Source: Styela clava
Lineage: Eukaryota; Chordata; Ascidiacea; Stolidobranchia; Styelidae
Direction of reading: 5' to 3'
Assembly: GCF_964204865.1 (NCBI RefSeq)
Contig: NC_135252.1
Span: 11,243,383 to 11,307,382, forward strand
Length of the DNA stretch: 64,000 nt
Below the pieces are notes generated by a model. That model was not told the origin of the DNA, ran no database searches, and saw only the letters and a program-made list of their open reading frames with translations. Both the position numbers and the translations under genes were made by a program. Shown here one piece after another: positions 1 through 12,803 of this stretch; the stretch's first letter is position 1; each line of letters starts with the position of its first letter.

Positions 1-326
1 GTCCCGTATAACTATTGAAGAGGGTCTACAGTGACATATCTTTCTCAGTGGCATGCCGTTATATTCGAAACAGAAAAAGTGAAGTTAAACAGAGCCACGT
101 CATGATAACAAGATGATATATAATAATACGCAACAAGCACTTACCCTATTGGACAGATCCGTTGTTGCTTTCAACCATTCAATATCAGTTCTAGATTCAC
201 GGCAAGCAATAATATAACAAAAAAATGTATATGACGCTGAAACATATCCGTTTTCTCGCTGTATCATTCTACATGTTGTAAGGTAGTCACGCTGACTGTT
301 TGCTTCTAGAGCGGTAATAATGTAGG

Positions 327-3300
327 ATGAGAAAGATTTTCAAGACGAAATGCATCCTTATGTTTCTGGTTACCATCCATGTCTTTTACCCAGCCAATAT
401 AATGCAATTATGGACGATTGTGACAAGGTAAGTTAGCTGATGTGACATACATGTATCATGTAAGTGTTAATAGTTCTGACCGAAAGAGACTGCACTCAAC
501 AACTCAAGAAACAGGCTGCACAGTATGCATGTAAGTGAACTATTATGTCACGGTTGTTCTGAACCGTCTCAGTTTATATTGACTACCTTCTACAATGGTT
601 CATAGTCATTGGCATTATTTGCAACACACAGGTATCGATGTCCTCATCGAAACACATTCCATGACTCGAAAGTTATTTCACAAGCATTGCAAGATTTCAC
701 GACAAGCGATGCGAAATACAAATTGCCAGAAGATGACGACAGTTGTGAAGGTGAGTGTAACTTATGTTGACGTGCTTTGGCGGTAAAATGAGAAAAGGGT
801 TCAAGAAAACGTTGGTGTCATGACCTTGTACGCCGAACCAAAAATGAAATATAATTTTACATCGCGAAACAACCAATGTATGGGCAAGTAGAGAATTGAA
901 TCGGTCAAGTAAGCCATTTTATAAACTACCCACGACCACACCTGCCATGCACAAACCAGCTTTAATCAAAATTATTTATATTAACAGTGAGATCAATGGG
1001 ATGTTTCCAATCTTTGCCTAAACTATTTGTACCGGATGTTGTATCAATTCGTCTTACACCGAACAGATGTTTTAATTTCTGTAACGAAATGTAAGTAAAA
1101 TGACATCCAGATATATGTTGAAACTTATAATACAGTACTTTAGTATATAAATATTTTGTATCGCCAGTCTCATTTAATTCACATTTTATGAAAATCGTTA
1201 AATTATAGTCGTTTTTATTTCAACTGTACCGATCAAGCATACTACGTGCTTTCACTGATCAAGTAAACAAAAATACGCTGGAAGAGAAACTGGAATTTTT
1301 TTTTGTATATGTTTTTATGTGATAGATTGTCGTCATCCACTCCAATAGTGTAATAATAATATGTCAGTGCCATACAACAAATGTTTCATCTGATTTGAAA
1401 GAAATCGATAGGATTATTTCGAAATAATTAATTGTTGGACACAAAGTGAACAAACATATGGATCGTTTTGCCGGGTTGATTCTTGATTGTAACTGTTGGA
1501 AAGAATCGCTTTTCTACTCGACTGTTGTAACGAACGCTAATAAATTAACCGAACTTAAAGATGTAAGAAGTCGCTAAAAATGTAGGCTATTTCTTTCATT
1601 TTTCTGAATCCTACTTGACATGACATTTCTACCAAAATTTTGTTTTAACCCACGGAAACACTGTTTGCACTTTATTCTGTCATGCCTGATTGTCGACTTT
1701 ATCACTATCGGTAAACCCGTTCTCAACTTATAAATGCGCCCAAGTTTGTGCCCATATATATCTGAGAAATGCTTCGTTGTTTTTCAGAGGAATGCTGTAC
1801 GCTTCTTTGTACAATGGTCAAACGTGTTACTGTGGAGAAAACTTTTTAGGTGTTGCACTGCTCACAATGTCACAGGACTGTAAAATAAAATGTTCCGGCG
1901 ATGGATTTAAGTATTGCGGCGGGAAACAAAGTTCCCAAGTTTATATGATCACCAACTGCAACAAAGGTGATCCAAAATATATTTGGTTTAATACGATTAC
2001 TGAAATTTTGTAATAGCTATTTTAAAAAGCATATTATTGTATTGAGGTTATTGCCCTAAATATAAAATTTATCCAGTCTTGCATTGAAGTTATATTCCTT
2101 TGGAACGTAAATTACTATTGTAATTTTATCTCAAAACCCATTTGCAGTGATGAAAAATGAAATATTAGAAGGCTGTTTAGTCAGAACAAAGAATGATTTA
2201 TTCAATCAAGAAGAACCACTGGACAAAGATGATTGCATAAAGATATGCGGAAAGGCGGGATTCACTGTCGCAGTGCCGGCAAAGAAGTGTGTCTGTGGTT
2301 ATCGACAAAATGTGTAAGAATAGTCTGATAGTACTCCTATAGTTAGGATTACCCGGACTAACTCCGCCATAACCGAGACGTATGGTAAGCCTACGTATAG
2401 CCATGAAACCTTTGATGTATTTCACATGTAAAATACATTGTTTTAAAATTTAAATTTATAAGGTGCTGATTGTATTGACAGATAACTTTGTAATTGTCCT
2501 ATGATCCAGGATATACGAGTGGTTATGACCTTGCCCCGGGCAAAAACTCAAATAAATTTTACAGTTTTCTATAAATTTAACTCATTTTATAACAACATTG
2601 AATATTTCATTTAGGAAAACCAACAGTAAAGGACAGGCTTGTGTCCGGGGAACTCCGTACAGAACACTTGCCCCTGATTCCAAATGTGATAACAAGACAT
2701 TGCTTCCAGCTGGGACGAACCCTCCAATTGCCCTCGCTAGTTTCCCGGGATCTGGTAATACTTGGTTTCGTCAGATGATTGAAACAGCAACAGGTGTATA
2801 TACAGGAAGTGTATACGACGAAGAACTGATTTTCGCCCATGGTGAGTGTAGCGAATGAACTTTTCGAATCATTTATTGGACACGAAATGGACACATGGAT
2901 CGTTTTGTCATTTTGTATTTTTCTTCTTCTTGTGAAAAACAACCTTTTTCATTAACTACGGGATCAATGCTTTGAATTTTAAATTTCTGTGTGATAACGT
3001 ATTCAAAATAATAAAATTCGCACCGTGACGTGGGTTTCGAGACCGCATTTCAGCGACTGCTTTCTTGTTATTATTAATTGGAAACGAACAAATATTGGTT
3101 ATGCACCAAATCATATGAAAATATCTGAGATTGTTCAACCATTCACTATGATGAAATACAACAGTCAAGGCTGCAAGTTTGCATAGAATTCGTGTTTTAT
3201 TCTATTTCTTGTAACCGTATGACGTCGCGAGACTTAATAAAATGAGACAAAGAGAGCATATATGGCAATTATGTAATATCATTAACTTACGCGAAACACG

Positions 3301-4374
3301 AAAATATCGGAAAGTCAACAATTTTAAAGTCAATGGAGTGAATGAAAGATATAATGTGAACTATTTTTCGAGAAGGTCGTCTAAATTTCCCCAGATGAAC
3401 AACGACTTTTCAACTGTGCTTGGCAGTGTCTTTATTTGATTTAATCTTTAAATGTTCTATATATACTTCAAATTTATGGTGCATACATATGTATATATAT
3501 AAATATATGAAATCATTTTTGCAGGTTTCATCGGAGAACGCTTGCCTGCTGATTCTGGCAAAACAGTTGTTATTAAAGATCATGTTCTTCATTCGTTAGA
3601 TGCATTCAAATATAAATCAGCAATATTACTTATCCGTGATCCTTATGATGCTATTTTAGCAGAATACAACAGATTCAGGACATTAGGCCATGTTGCGTCT
3701 GTAAGTGACGAGATGTTGAAATCCAGAGGTGAGATAACATAACAGTAATGTTTTAAAAACTTCGAGATGTTCATATTTTCTTGTGTATTACTCACCTGAT
3801 GCATGCATCCTTACCACCGAATATTACGATGCAACATCAGTACGCCTTCACTGCATTATCACATATTTGATATATAATAATGTTAGCCCTCTTGAGTTTT
3901 TTTTCTGCAGATTTTCATTTATTTGTCAACCGGAAAGCAACTACATGGAAGAACACATATAGTAAAATTATCCGAAGAGTACCTCGACTGTTACCAGTTT
4001 ACTTCGAAGACAGTGTCAAGGACGCGGTAACGCAAATTCGTCGTATCTTGGATTTCTTACCGGAATCATCATTTATTCACGGACCGGACTTGGAGACCCG
4101 TCTCCAATGTTTGGAAGTGGATGTACACAGCAAATTTAAACGTCCAAAAAGAAGTTTGATTTTTGACCCTTTCTCCCAGGATTTGAAACGGAAGATTAAT
4201 GATAATATAAGAGGCCTCAGACAGGAGCTAGAAAGAGTTAATATTTCGACTATGCCGAAGTACGAAAGACAAGGCGTCGAGAAGAAATTCGGTGGAAAAT
4301 CATCTGATAGAGGACAACGTAACAGACAGTTACAGAAAATAAGAATAAACGCCAAAGACAAAAATGGGGCTTAA
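327..4374 (+). CDS. WSCD: WSC-domain sulfotransferase (WSCD family, sialate O-sulfotransferase type)
   Basis: Spliced model: join(327..427, 632..750, 988..1090, 1788..1966, 2148..2313, 2615..2841, 3525..3728, 3911..4374); 1563 nt, 520 aa, all GT-AG and in frame. Residues about 9-30 form a type II signal anchor, placing the catalytic part in the Golgi lumen. A full WSC domain follows (about 76-160, with CYCGE and CGGKQ). A second, shorter WSC-like segment has [12 protein letters not shown] and CVCGY. The sulfotransferase domain carries the 5'-phosphosulfate loop PGSGNTW (about 266-272) and the PAPS 3'-phosphate motif [10 protein letters not shown] (about 334-343). Family members sulfate sialic acid on glycans; that role is by homology. 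The length is slightly below the vertebrate proteins (roughly 570 aa) because the second WSC domain is reduced. The start is the first ATG before the anchor. The weakest splice sites are the GTGATC donor after 1966 and the exon 1 assignment. Confidence 0.88.
1431..1535. repeat. dispersed repeat family R430, partial copy in WSCD intron 3
   Basis: It shares the block TTGGACAC...GGATCGTTTTG...TCGCTTTTCT with the longer copies at 8030, 10805 and 56105. Only the first quarter is recognisable. Confidence 0.5.
2874..3000. repeat. dispersed repeat family R430, partial copy in WSCD intron 6
   Basis: Same opening block as the other copies (TTGGACACGAAATGG, GGATCGTTTTG), followed by the Thr/Ala-like TTAACTACNGGATCAATGCTTTGA segment that matches ACTGNACCAATTGCTTTGA in the long copies. 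Confidence 0.5.
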
Positions 4375-4450
4375 CAAAATATTTAAGCATGTTTTGCCAC
4401 ACACATTACAGTGTAAAAAACGATCAACATTCGGAATAGAAATACAACAG

Positions 4451-4456
4451 AATAAA
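4451..4456 (+). terminator. polyadenylation signal AATAAA of the WSCD gene
   Basis: AATAAA lies 77 nt after the stop codon at 4374, the only canonical hexamer seen close behind it. It precedes the MITE fragment at 4521. Confidence 0.5.
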
Positions 4457-4520
4457 AAAAATGCGTTCGTGTTTATGATGAGAAATAGGTTTGGTGTGGA
4501 TAATTTATTGTGGTCCTTCC

Positions 4521-4558
4521 AGTGTCCGCCATCTTGGTACACATACTTCTGGAGCGCC
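4521..4558 (-). mobile_element. MITE end fragment (same family as 58329-58564)
   Basis: This stretch is nearly identical to the terminal arm of the MITE at 58329-58564, in reverse orientation: GTGTCCGCCATCTTGG, then TACACATACTTCTGG and GCGCC. Only one end is present, so it is a truncated copy downstream of the WSCD gene. Confidence 0.7.
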
Positions 4559-5216
4559 GAAAATTTATCTCAAATTTGGCCTTTTTACCAATTAATTAGC
4601 AATATATTCAAAAATATCGACTGTTTCAGAATTACTTCGAATAGTCAGTATGATGTTCTCAAAAATAATCAATATAAGGTGAAGTAAACGGAAATCTACA
4701 ATATGTTTTCGCGAAGAATGTTGAATAAGGTGAAAGAAAGGTACGAATCATGCTTTTTATAAATACAAGCATATCGAAATCGTTAGAAATGTAATACCTA
4801 TCCACATTTTCAGGTAGAACGTCGCCTTAATTGTCTTTTTATATATTGGAATAGCTACCCGGTTCATCATGAACGCCGCAGGTGACCAATGTAAAACGAA
4901 TACCCATAGTTGTCACAATTCTCTTACACATGATTGACACAAACGATATCGGACTACCTTATCTGCTAACGCTGAGATTTGACTTATATTATTCCATTGG
5001 TAGTACGGATGACAAACCTTTTCTGTAATACACATTTCTAACAATTGGGTGAATTTCTATGACATCACTCGAATAAACGATGAAAAAACTACAACTCAAT
5101 GCAACAAAAGGAACTATATTTGAAATCAAACAACTTGTGTTATTTATAGAATTTAGCAAGTTAGGTTGAACAATAACAATTACCATAATATCATATAACT
5201 GTCGCTGTTCAACTGT
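4559..5216. other. intergenic, no gene seen
   Basis: This stretch lies between two convergent genes. The open frames in it are short and have no domain or splice pattern. It probably holds the 3' UTR of the LCCL gene, which ends at 5217 on the minus strand, but no canonical AATAAA was found for it. Confidence 0.5.
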
Positions 5217-8200
5217 TTAATACGCATTTTGTGATGCTCCGGCTTTTTCCATCGATCTTGTCATCTTCTCGAGGAAGGCTTTAGAATCTATACAATTAGC
5301 GTATTTTTTATGTTATCAACTAAAATGGCTGGTTAAAATTTCCCATGTAATTCAATTCCAATCATTATACCGTAATTTGCTGTTATTAGTCAATGCTTGG
5401 GAAGAAATGTAAGAATGATTTAAAAATAAAACAAAAGAATACTCACATCTGAAAACGCGGATTCTCACATCGTCTCCTGACATTGACTGCAAAATCTTTG
5501 AAGGAACGGATCCGGCCTCCATACTTTCCAATCTAACAGCGTTCTGAACAAATCATGATTTCTTTGAACTGAATTCTATATTTTAATAGCTCTAGTATTT
5601 TATGGAATCGAGAGACCAAATCTTTTTCAAACGATTAGATTGGTCCTCTTCATATCAGCAACCTTCTTTGTACTTTTAGATTTAACACAGTCAAAACAGT
5701 TATGACATTTTTGATTATTCTCATCAACGACTCAACGAGGTTTGAAATTCGACAATTACTACATTGAGAGCGAAAGGGTTTGTCACAATTCCATTGATAC
5801 TTTCTAAAAGAAGCTTACAAAAAAAATACAAGTCGGAAAGTGAATGAATTTTGTGGTATCCTGGATTGGCACCTGAAATGTTATCGAATTGGTTCGAGAT
5901 TGATAGATTCCAATTTTTAAATTTGGGGAATAATTTAGGATAGTGCGTATTGAAAAGTTGTTTTCATCAATTGAAGTCTCACAGTATGACAAAGGGTCTT
6001 TATTCAAATTCCGAAAATTGTAGGCAGCCTATGTAGCAGGCAAATTACAATTTATCTTACATTTCTCGCATCTTCAAATCAAAAAGCAATGAATATTTTA
6101 ATTTCTGTGTTTTCTACGTCGAAATGACACAGTTTAGAATATATAGGACATTCCATATTGACAATGTAGTTTTAGATTGTATTCAAAATATTCTAGCAAT
6201 CTCGCTTGGAACCACAATCGATGTAAAATGTCGACAATTTTTCTGAATTTTATGAAGCTTTCCAACTCACTTCTACATTTGTTGCAAAATCTCCTTTTAT
6301 TTCAACTCCTATAATCACTCCAGCTTTAGTCGGTGGATGTATAATTTCACTGGGTACAACACCCCCAACGACAAATCCGTGTGCTGAAACGGCCGACTGA
6401 ATCTGCAAATGAACAACAACTTATATAAGAACTTATATACAACTTTTATAGGAAATCATATATGGTTAGGGAGTAGGGATGGAAAATTTGGAATATCAAT
6501 CAACTCCACACGTGAAAGGTAGGAAATAAATGCCGGTTAAAATATCGTGAAAAACATTTTCAATTTATAGTTAACTTTGCTTATGAGAACTTGCCAGGTG
6601 ATGTTTTTAAAAAGTGTTCGTAAAAGATTCGGAAATTAACTCTCGGAAAGAATTTCCCTGAAAAACAGTGTTTTTTCTTACTATCCTACTATATCTAGCC
6701 CTGCTATTTACCTTTGAAAGCACCATATCTGTCAATTGCTTTGCCTCGCTGGATTTCACGTTCGTCATTGATGGCCTATTTAAAATAATGGATTATTAGA
6801 TCTCCCATAGTTTTCGATGCATTGTTGCAAGTATTCCCTCTTTGCGTGTGATAAACATAGTATTAATGGAGGTTTAAATTTGTTTGTTCGTACAATGATA
6901 GTCTTAGGGTTGATAACATAGCTATCTATATAATTGCCAATTTGATATTATTCCGAAATAAGTCTTGCTTCACCCTAATTTCATATATATTCAGTTGATA
7001 CTGGCATCTCAGTGGTTTCCCGCAAATTTGCTCCGGGATGAGTCTCATCTACTTGTCAGTGAGTGCGCTTGCTTACAGATTTGATTTATCAAAAAATGAA
7101 TCAAATACTTTGAAATGTCTACTAATAAATAATTGTATGAAAATTATAGAAATGCACATACACAAAAGAGACGGGTTGTCCTCCAACAGTTAAATATTGC
7201 AAATACATGGTAAACATCACTTCGCCTGTTATAATAGCTCCACTGAACTGATTGGTTGATCCGGGACTGGGAGGGGGCTGAGCTGGATTGATGACTGGTC
7301 CAAAGCCTTGGGAAGACGATTGGAAGTAAAGAAAGATGAATGATTAGGAACTGTGGAATTGTTTCAAAAACCTATCGTCGTTTTTGTATACCAGATGTAT
7401 TCATCATTCGATGACTTATTAGAGTGATTTCATATATGAAAATCAGTACAAAGTTCCTTTATGTCACTAATTACTATGATAGTCCAAACAAGCAACTTTT
7501 ACTAACTAGGTCGTAAATTTATTGTCAAATAATTAATTATTTTGCTGCAATTAGGACAAATTGCGGTTAAAAAGTAATTTCGATAACCTGATTTTTTATA
7601 ATACAGTTTTCCCGATTATTATTCCAATTTTGTTCATACCAAACGATTAGTTATCTATATACAAATAACAACCTAAGTTACGGCCATTGGTAAATAGTCA
7701 ATACGAAAAAATTGAGACCCAAACAACCATTGTACCCGACCAATAAAACAACATAGAACTAAATCGTTTCAATTTTGTCGTTTAATATTTTCAATTTAAC
7801 CATTCGAACATACGGTTGGTCATCGGTATGAATTAATCAATAATAATCACTCACTTTTCACTTTAAATATTCTGACATCAAAAGGAATATTCCATGCTGT
7901 AACTCCATTCTTAACCCCAGCGCTTGTAACTTTACCCTCATTCAAATCTATCACTTCAACTAACCCTCCTTCATCCTGAAATGAAAAATTGTTCGTCAGA
8001 TGTTGTGGTTACTAAACGAACTTATGTCAGGAATGTGGACGAAGCGTACGCGTAGATCGTTTTGTTATGATGTTTTTAGTTGTTCTTTTGGTATTTTTTT
8101 TTGTCGTTATGAAAAAAAATCGTTTTTTACATCAACTACTGCACCAATTGCTTTGACATTTTCAGTGGTTAAAGATTGTATTTTATGCAACTTAGAAACG

Positions 8201-11200
8201 TTCTGTGATGACTTCTCCAAAATTAACAAAAAGTAGTTGTAGCGGTTCTGCGACCTCTCTCGTGCCACGCGAAAGACTTTTTTCACCGTACCGTACGTAC
8301 AGTAGACTAGGTCAAGTAGATATGTACTGTATAGGGTACGGTATACTACTGCTTTGTTTTGGCCTTCGTATCCATATATATATTTGAGCATTGTTCTTTT
8401 GCTGATAACTACCCACGACTCTGACAACAAAGTCCGCGTTATTTGCAAAACGACACCAGTCCCGAATTCTGTTTGAAAAAATTTTGAATCCGGCTTTTGA
8501 GTCAACAGAAATTTCCTACTCGCGAGCTTAAACTTGGCCACGTAGCCTAAACTTTTGCCGCATACAACCCTTTTTTAATTGTCTGTTGATGATGCTAAGC
8601 CAACTTGAATTCTTTTTTAGTTTCCATCAAAATTTTTTGACTTCAATTACCCCAAATAGAAGTATAAATTCCGGCGAATTTCAAAGTTCTGCTTCGGCTC
8701 CGACTCCGAGAAGTTTGAAAATGTAACCTCGGCTTCGACTCCAATATTAAAGAAAAAATACAAAACTCCCAACTTACAGCCTACAGTTATGATTATATTC
8801 TCAAAAGTATACACAAGCTGCTTGTTGATAGATAATTGACAAATCAGAGGCTACACCGTATGCAAATCTAAATTAAAAGAATTGCATTTGAAACGATTGA
8901 TGTACTATTTACTTAGCTTTACATTAGAACTCACAGTTGTAATTCCAGCATAGTAAGCTGCCAAGCAGAGGTTTGAATAGACTGCAAATATGTTATCTGT
9001 TCCTCCATAAATGTATGTCTGGGGTTGCACGCACGAAGAATCGCAAAGGCAAACTTTCGTTTTTGGTGAAATGTCATAACCGGTATCTTGGCAAGGACAG
9101 GGCTCTCCTGAAGGGGGGCGATGAAAAATTGACATTAAAATAACAATCAATATTTTTCCTCGTGAAATGTTTTCAAAAACAAACATTTTAGACGATATTT
9201 ATCCACAATCACCTGCATTTGCTGTAAACATGGTTTTTGCAGGTTTGATATGTTCTATCCAATTGATAACTCGACTAATTGATTTGGAATATAATGAATT
9301 TACGTCCTGATCAACATATAGAACCCAACGCACATGAAATACAGTAAGTTGTGTTGAACCCAGTGGCGTATCTAGGGTATGGCAGCCATGGGCGTCGTTT
9401 GAATTGGGGCGCGAATGGGGTAAAAAGTTTTAATCTAAAATGTTTCGATAAAATAATTTCAAACCGGAAATAACTTAAACTCGAATTTCTGCTTAAATAA
9501 TAACGTAGAAGTATCTCAATTCAACAACAGTCGTTAAAATTTATAATCAACGATCAAGGGGGTGCATTTTCAAACTTTGCCAGGGGCGCTATTTCACGTA
9601 GATACGCCACTGGTTGAACCATGGCCTCTTATCCTTGAAATTGAAATTTATTATTTAATTTTTACATTGAAACTGGATGGTTGCTACTTTTTGAATCTTT
9701 ATTAGTATCTAGGTGCACTACAGATTTAATGATCGTTATGTTATGCGAAAATTAGGTCTTGGGAGCCCAGATTTGTAATTCACAACAAATACAGATATAC
9801 CTTGTGGCGTTTGCATGGGCGGAGTTTGCATGAGAGACGGTTTATCCTCTATCGCCTTATACACGCTATCCATGAATTGAGGTTCGGCTGTAATATAAGT
9901 ATGAAATACTGATTTAGCAATGTGCAGATATTTAGTAAAGATAAAAGTATACTGGGGTATTTAAATTAATAAATGGTCAGAGCTAGGTAAGCTGTATCCA
10001 ACGCTTTCTCTATCACAACTCCATGATAGTATTCACTTTGAAATTTTAATGGTATTAACTATCAACAGAAAAAAAATGAACAAAACAGAGACGGAGCAGA
10101 AATGATTACAATACATTGTAGCGTTCCGATATAAATAGTAGTAAACGCTCGAGACACCAGCCGAGATTGTGCGATAAAGTTTTTAGTAGATTGCATCAAA
10201 AGCTATCAGGATAATTATTTTCTTTCGTCGCAACTTCTCTGTTATCGTCCCATATAAACATTTTTTTTTGACAAACTGGAACATTATTTCACTTGTACGT
10301 ATATAAGATAGATTGCTAATTTTTAATCAAGTCTGAAAAATCTTTTAAAATATATCGAGAGAAGCATATCTGATCAATAGTATCGCATTCAAGGATAGAA
10401 ATTTCATACAATGTAAATCTGGTTTAAGTTATAAATTAAATGCATTACATGTCAAGTTTAAACAACTCGGAATACTAATTGACGATCGAATACAAGCTGT
10501 CAAAAACATACGTTTTATTTCTTGGATACTGACACCAACACCTTCAGACGCCATTCTGGATTCTACCATATTAGACACCGAAGTCCATTGGCCGTTCGAT
10601 GACGTAAAAACAGCAGCATTTTTTGTGGGTGTCCCTTTCGTCTCAAATTTCATATTGACGTAACTAACGTCCGCATGCTGTAATCAGTCGAAAAAGAATA
10701 AAGTTACCGTAAATTTTGGTTTCATGACACTATGAAATAAAAGCATGACCACGAACATATAACAAAATATTTTTTGACGTATCTCCGTATTTCTAATCTA
10801 TAATATTATTTTTGGACACGTAGTGGGCATAGCGATCGTTTCAATATTATGTTGTTGTTCTTGTTCTTTGACACTTTTTGGACACCTAGTGGAAAATCTA
10901 AAAAGTCGCTTTTCTCTTTGATTACTGTACCAATTGCTCTGAAATTTTCAGTGGTTACAGATAAAAATTTTCTCCAGAAGGCTATTACTTTTATTTATTT
11001 CAAATATTTCTGTTAGCTCTGTGAGATTTTTTTTTGTTTGCTATGACGTCACCGAACGTTCTGCCGGCATCGGACGCCATTTTGTGTCCGACTGTACTGC
11101 TTCGCTTGGTGTGAATATATTTGTAGACTGTGATCTGACGGTACGGTAAACCGTACTGTACTGCGAACAGACGTGTCCATATATTTTGGCGTAGCTCTCT

Positions 11201-12803
11201 TGTTATTGTATGTCTTCGTATATACTTCAACCATGCATCCAAAAATAGGAAAAGCCCTTATTCTATCCCAAATTTGTCATAAATCGAACTTAATTTGACC
11301 GTTATGTTTAGATATTTTTATATTTGTAAAATTTAGTTTATTCTATTTCGTTTTCAAAATACTATGAAAAACTTACTTCAACAGTTTCCACTTCCATGCT
11401 GGTGATATCGTTTGGTGTCAAAGCACCTTCTGCGCTCTGAAATTGATCGGAGTCTCCCATGGATGAAAACACCGACCTTCCTCCTGCTTGAGCTGTTGAC
11501 TTCAGTTTTGTCGTTACTACTGTTTTTGGTTCAGCAGCTGTGAATCCTAGAATGTTTACCTCGTCTACCTCCACGCCTTCATCATGGAATGCTGACCTCA
11601 TCTGTTGATAAGAATGACACAATATGAATCTGACTGTGCCTTCGTTAAGAATTAGTCGAACTACGTCCAGTTTTCAATGTATATTCTATGTTTATAACGT
11701 AAAATTATGCCATTTCGTACCATTTAGTATGCCATTTCGTACCATTTAGTGACATCCTCAAATTTAACGTGGAATTATTAAATGCACTCACTCTTGAAGA
11801 CAAGGTTTTCTTCAGTGCTTGTGATTTTTCTGAATTGGGGTCGTTGTAGTCATCAGACCACGTCACCATTTCACCATCCAGTTCCTCCATTTGAAGGTCT
11901 CCCTGGAACTGCGGTATTGACATGTTGTATGATGATCCATAGTTTCCAGATGTTACTGTGAAATTATTGAATAATAAACTGTAATAGGAGTAAATTTATG
12001 CATCATAATATAAAAACGATCTCAGTCACTGCAAGGTATACTTGAATATGCTTTAGAATTGCCCAATAAATAAATCTATTGCAATACCCATGTGTCCACA
12101 AGTATATATAAACATGCGTATCAGCGTACACTCTAGCGAGTTATTTGTATATATGCACTACACTACAGTGCCGAAGTTTTTTTGCGCTGCTTCAACTTAT
12201 TGATCGAAGAATCCCTTGACATTATTTTACGTCGGCCCGAACTAATAGTGTAACAAGTAAAATTTTATCTACTTACTTAAAATTGCCCAATAAATAAATC
12301 TATTGCAATACCCATGTGTTCACAAGTATATATAAACATGCGTATCAGCGTACACTCTAGCGAGTTATTTATATATATGCACTACAGTACACTACAGTGC
12401 CGAAGTTTTTTTGCGCTGCTTCAACTTATTGATCGAAGAATCCTTCGACATTATTCTACCTCGGCCCGAACTAATAGTGTAACAAGTCAAATCTTATCTA
12501 CTTACCCATAACTATGGCAACCAATGAAACAATGCACAGTAACACTCCTGATGCAAGGACAATTTTTTTGGTGTTGTTGGGTGGCGGTGAAGCTGGCGCT
12601 TTACGTTTCATATCACCTGGAAAAATTATTAAATTACAACTGTGTGACATAAAATTCATAACCACAACAGACTACAGACCCAGAATCTTACCTCCTCCGC
12701 CAGTGGTGGCCATTTTTGATTTTTGCTTCGACTTCTGACCGTCAGGCCCAGAGGAAGCTGTTGGCATTCCATGTTCCATATCGCCTTTTGGCGAACGATC
12801 CAT
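5217..12803 (-). CDS. single-pass type II membrane protein with an LCCL domain
   Basis: Spliced model: complement(join(5217..5278, 5447..5543, 6271..6402, 6712..6775, 7162..7306, 7855..7975, 8935..9107, 9801..9887, 10512..10677, 11377..11601, 11792..11955, 12506..12616, 12692..12803)); 1659 nt, 552 aa, with phase kept across all 12 introns. The N-terminus (about 1-55) is basic and rich in Gly, Pro and Ser, ending in KK. One hydrophobic helix (about 56-73) follows, so the rest should be extracellular or lumenal. Residues about 290-386 resemble an LCCL domain: CPCQDTGYD, CLCDSSC, then IYGGTDNIFAVYSNLCLAAYYAG and DEGGLVEVIDLNEGK. LCCL domains occur in secreted matrix and LPS-binding proteins (cochlin, Lgl1, Limulus factor C). 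The flanks (75-288 and 387-552) match nothing I know. The start is the only ATG before the TM segment. Function is unknown; a cell-surface role is inference. Confidence 0.8.
8030..8420. repeat. dispersed repeat family R430, long copy in LCCL intron
   Basis: Shared landmarks with the copies at 10805 and 56105 are GATCGTTTTG near the start, ACCAATTGCTTTGA, ATTTTCAGTGGTTA, a run of GTACCGTACGTA-like words and a closing ATATTTGAGC with TCTTTTG. No reading frame is shared between copies, so it looks like a non-coding interspersed element. Confidence 0.6.
9361..9612. mobile_element. hAT-type MITE, 252 bp
   Basis: The terminal inverted repeats are CAGTGGCGTATCTA and its complement TACGTAGATACGCCACTG-like end. 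They are flanked by a perfect 8-bp target duplication, GTTGAACC, at 9353-9360 and 9613-9620. The 8-bp duplication and CAGTGG ends are typical of hAT elements. There is no coding capacity. It sits in an intron of the LCCL gene, between exons at 9107 and 9801. Confidence 0.9.
10805..11240. repeat. dispersed repeat family R430, long copy in LCCL intron
   Basis: It opens with TTGGACACGTAGTGG and GCGATCGTTTCAATATTATG, carries AGTCGCTTTTCTCTTTGATT and ACCAATTGCTCTGAAATTTT, and closes with GTAGCTCTCTTGTTATTG. It is the best-preserved copy together with 56105-56520. Confidence 0.65.
12057..12507. repeat. 224-bp direct tandem duplication over an LCCL splice donor
   Basis: Two near-identical copies lie head to tail, at about 12057-12280 and 12281-12507. 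Both start AATTGCCCAATAAATAAATC and end TCTACTTAC. The second copy ends in the splice donor of LCCL exon 2 (12506..12616, minus strand), so the duplicated unit carries a second GTAAGT in the intron. The copies differ at only a few positions, so the duplication is recent. Confidence 0.85.

Noticed and set aside
9180-9230. Possible 9-nt microexon (CAAATGCAG) in the LCCL gene
   Set aside because: It keeps phase, but joining the flanking exons directly also works, and nothing demands the extra three residues.
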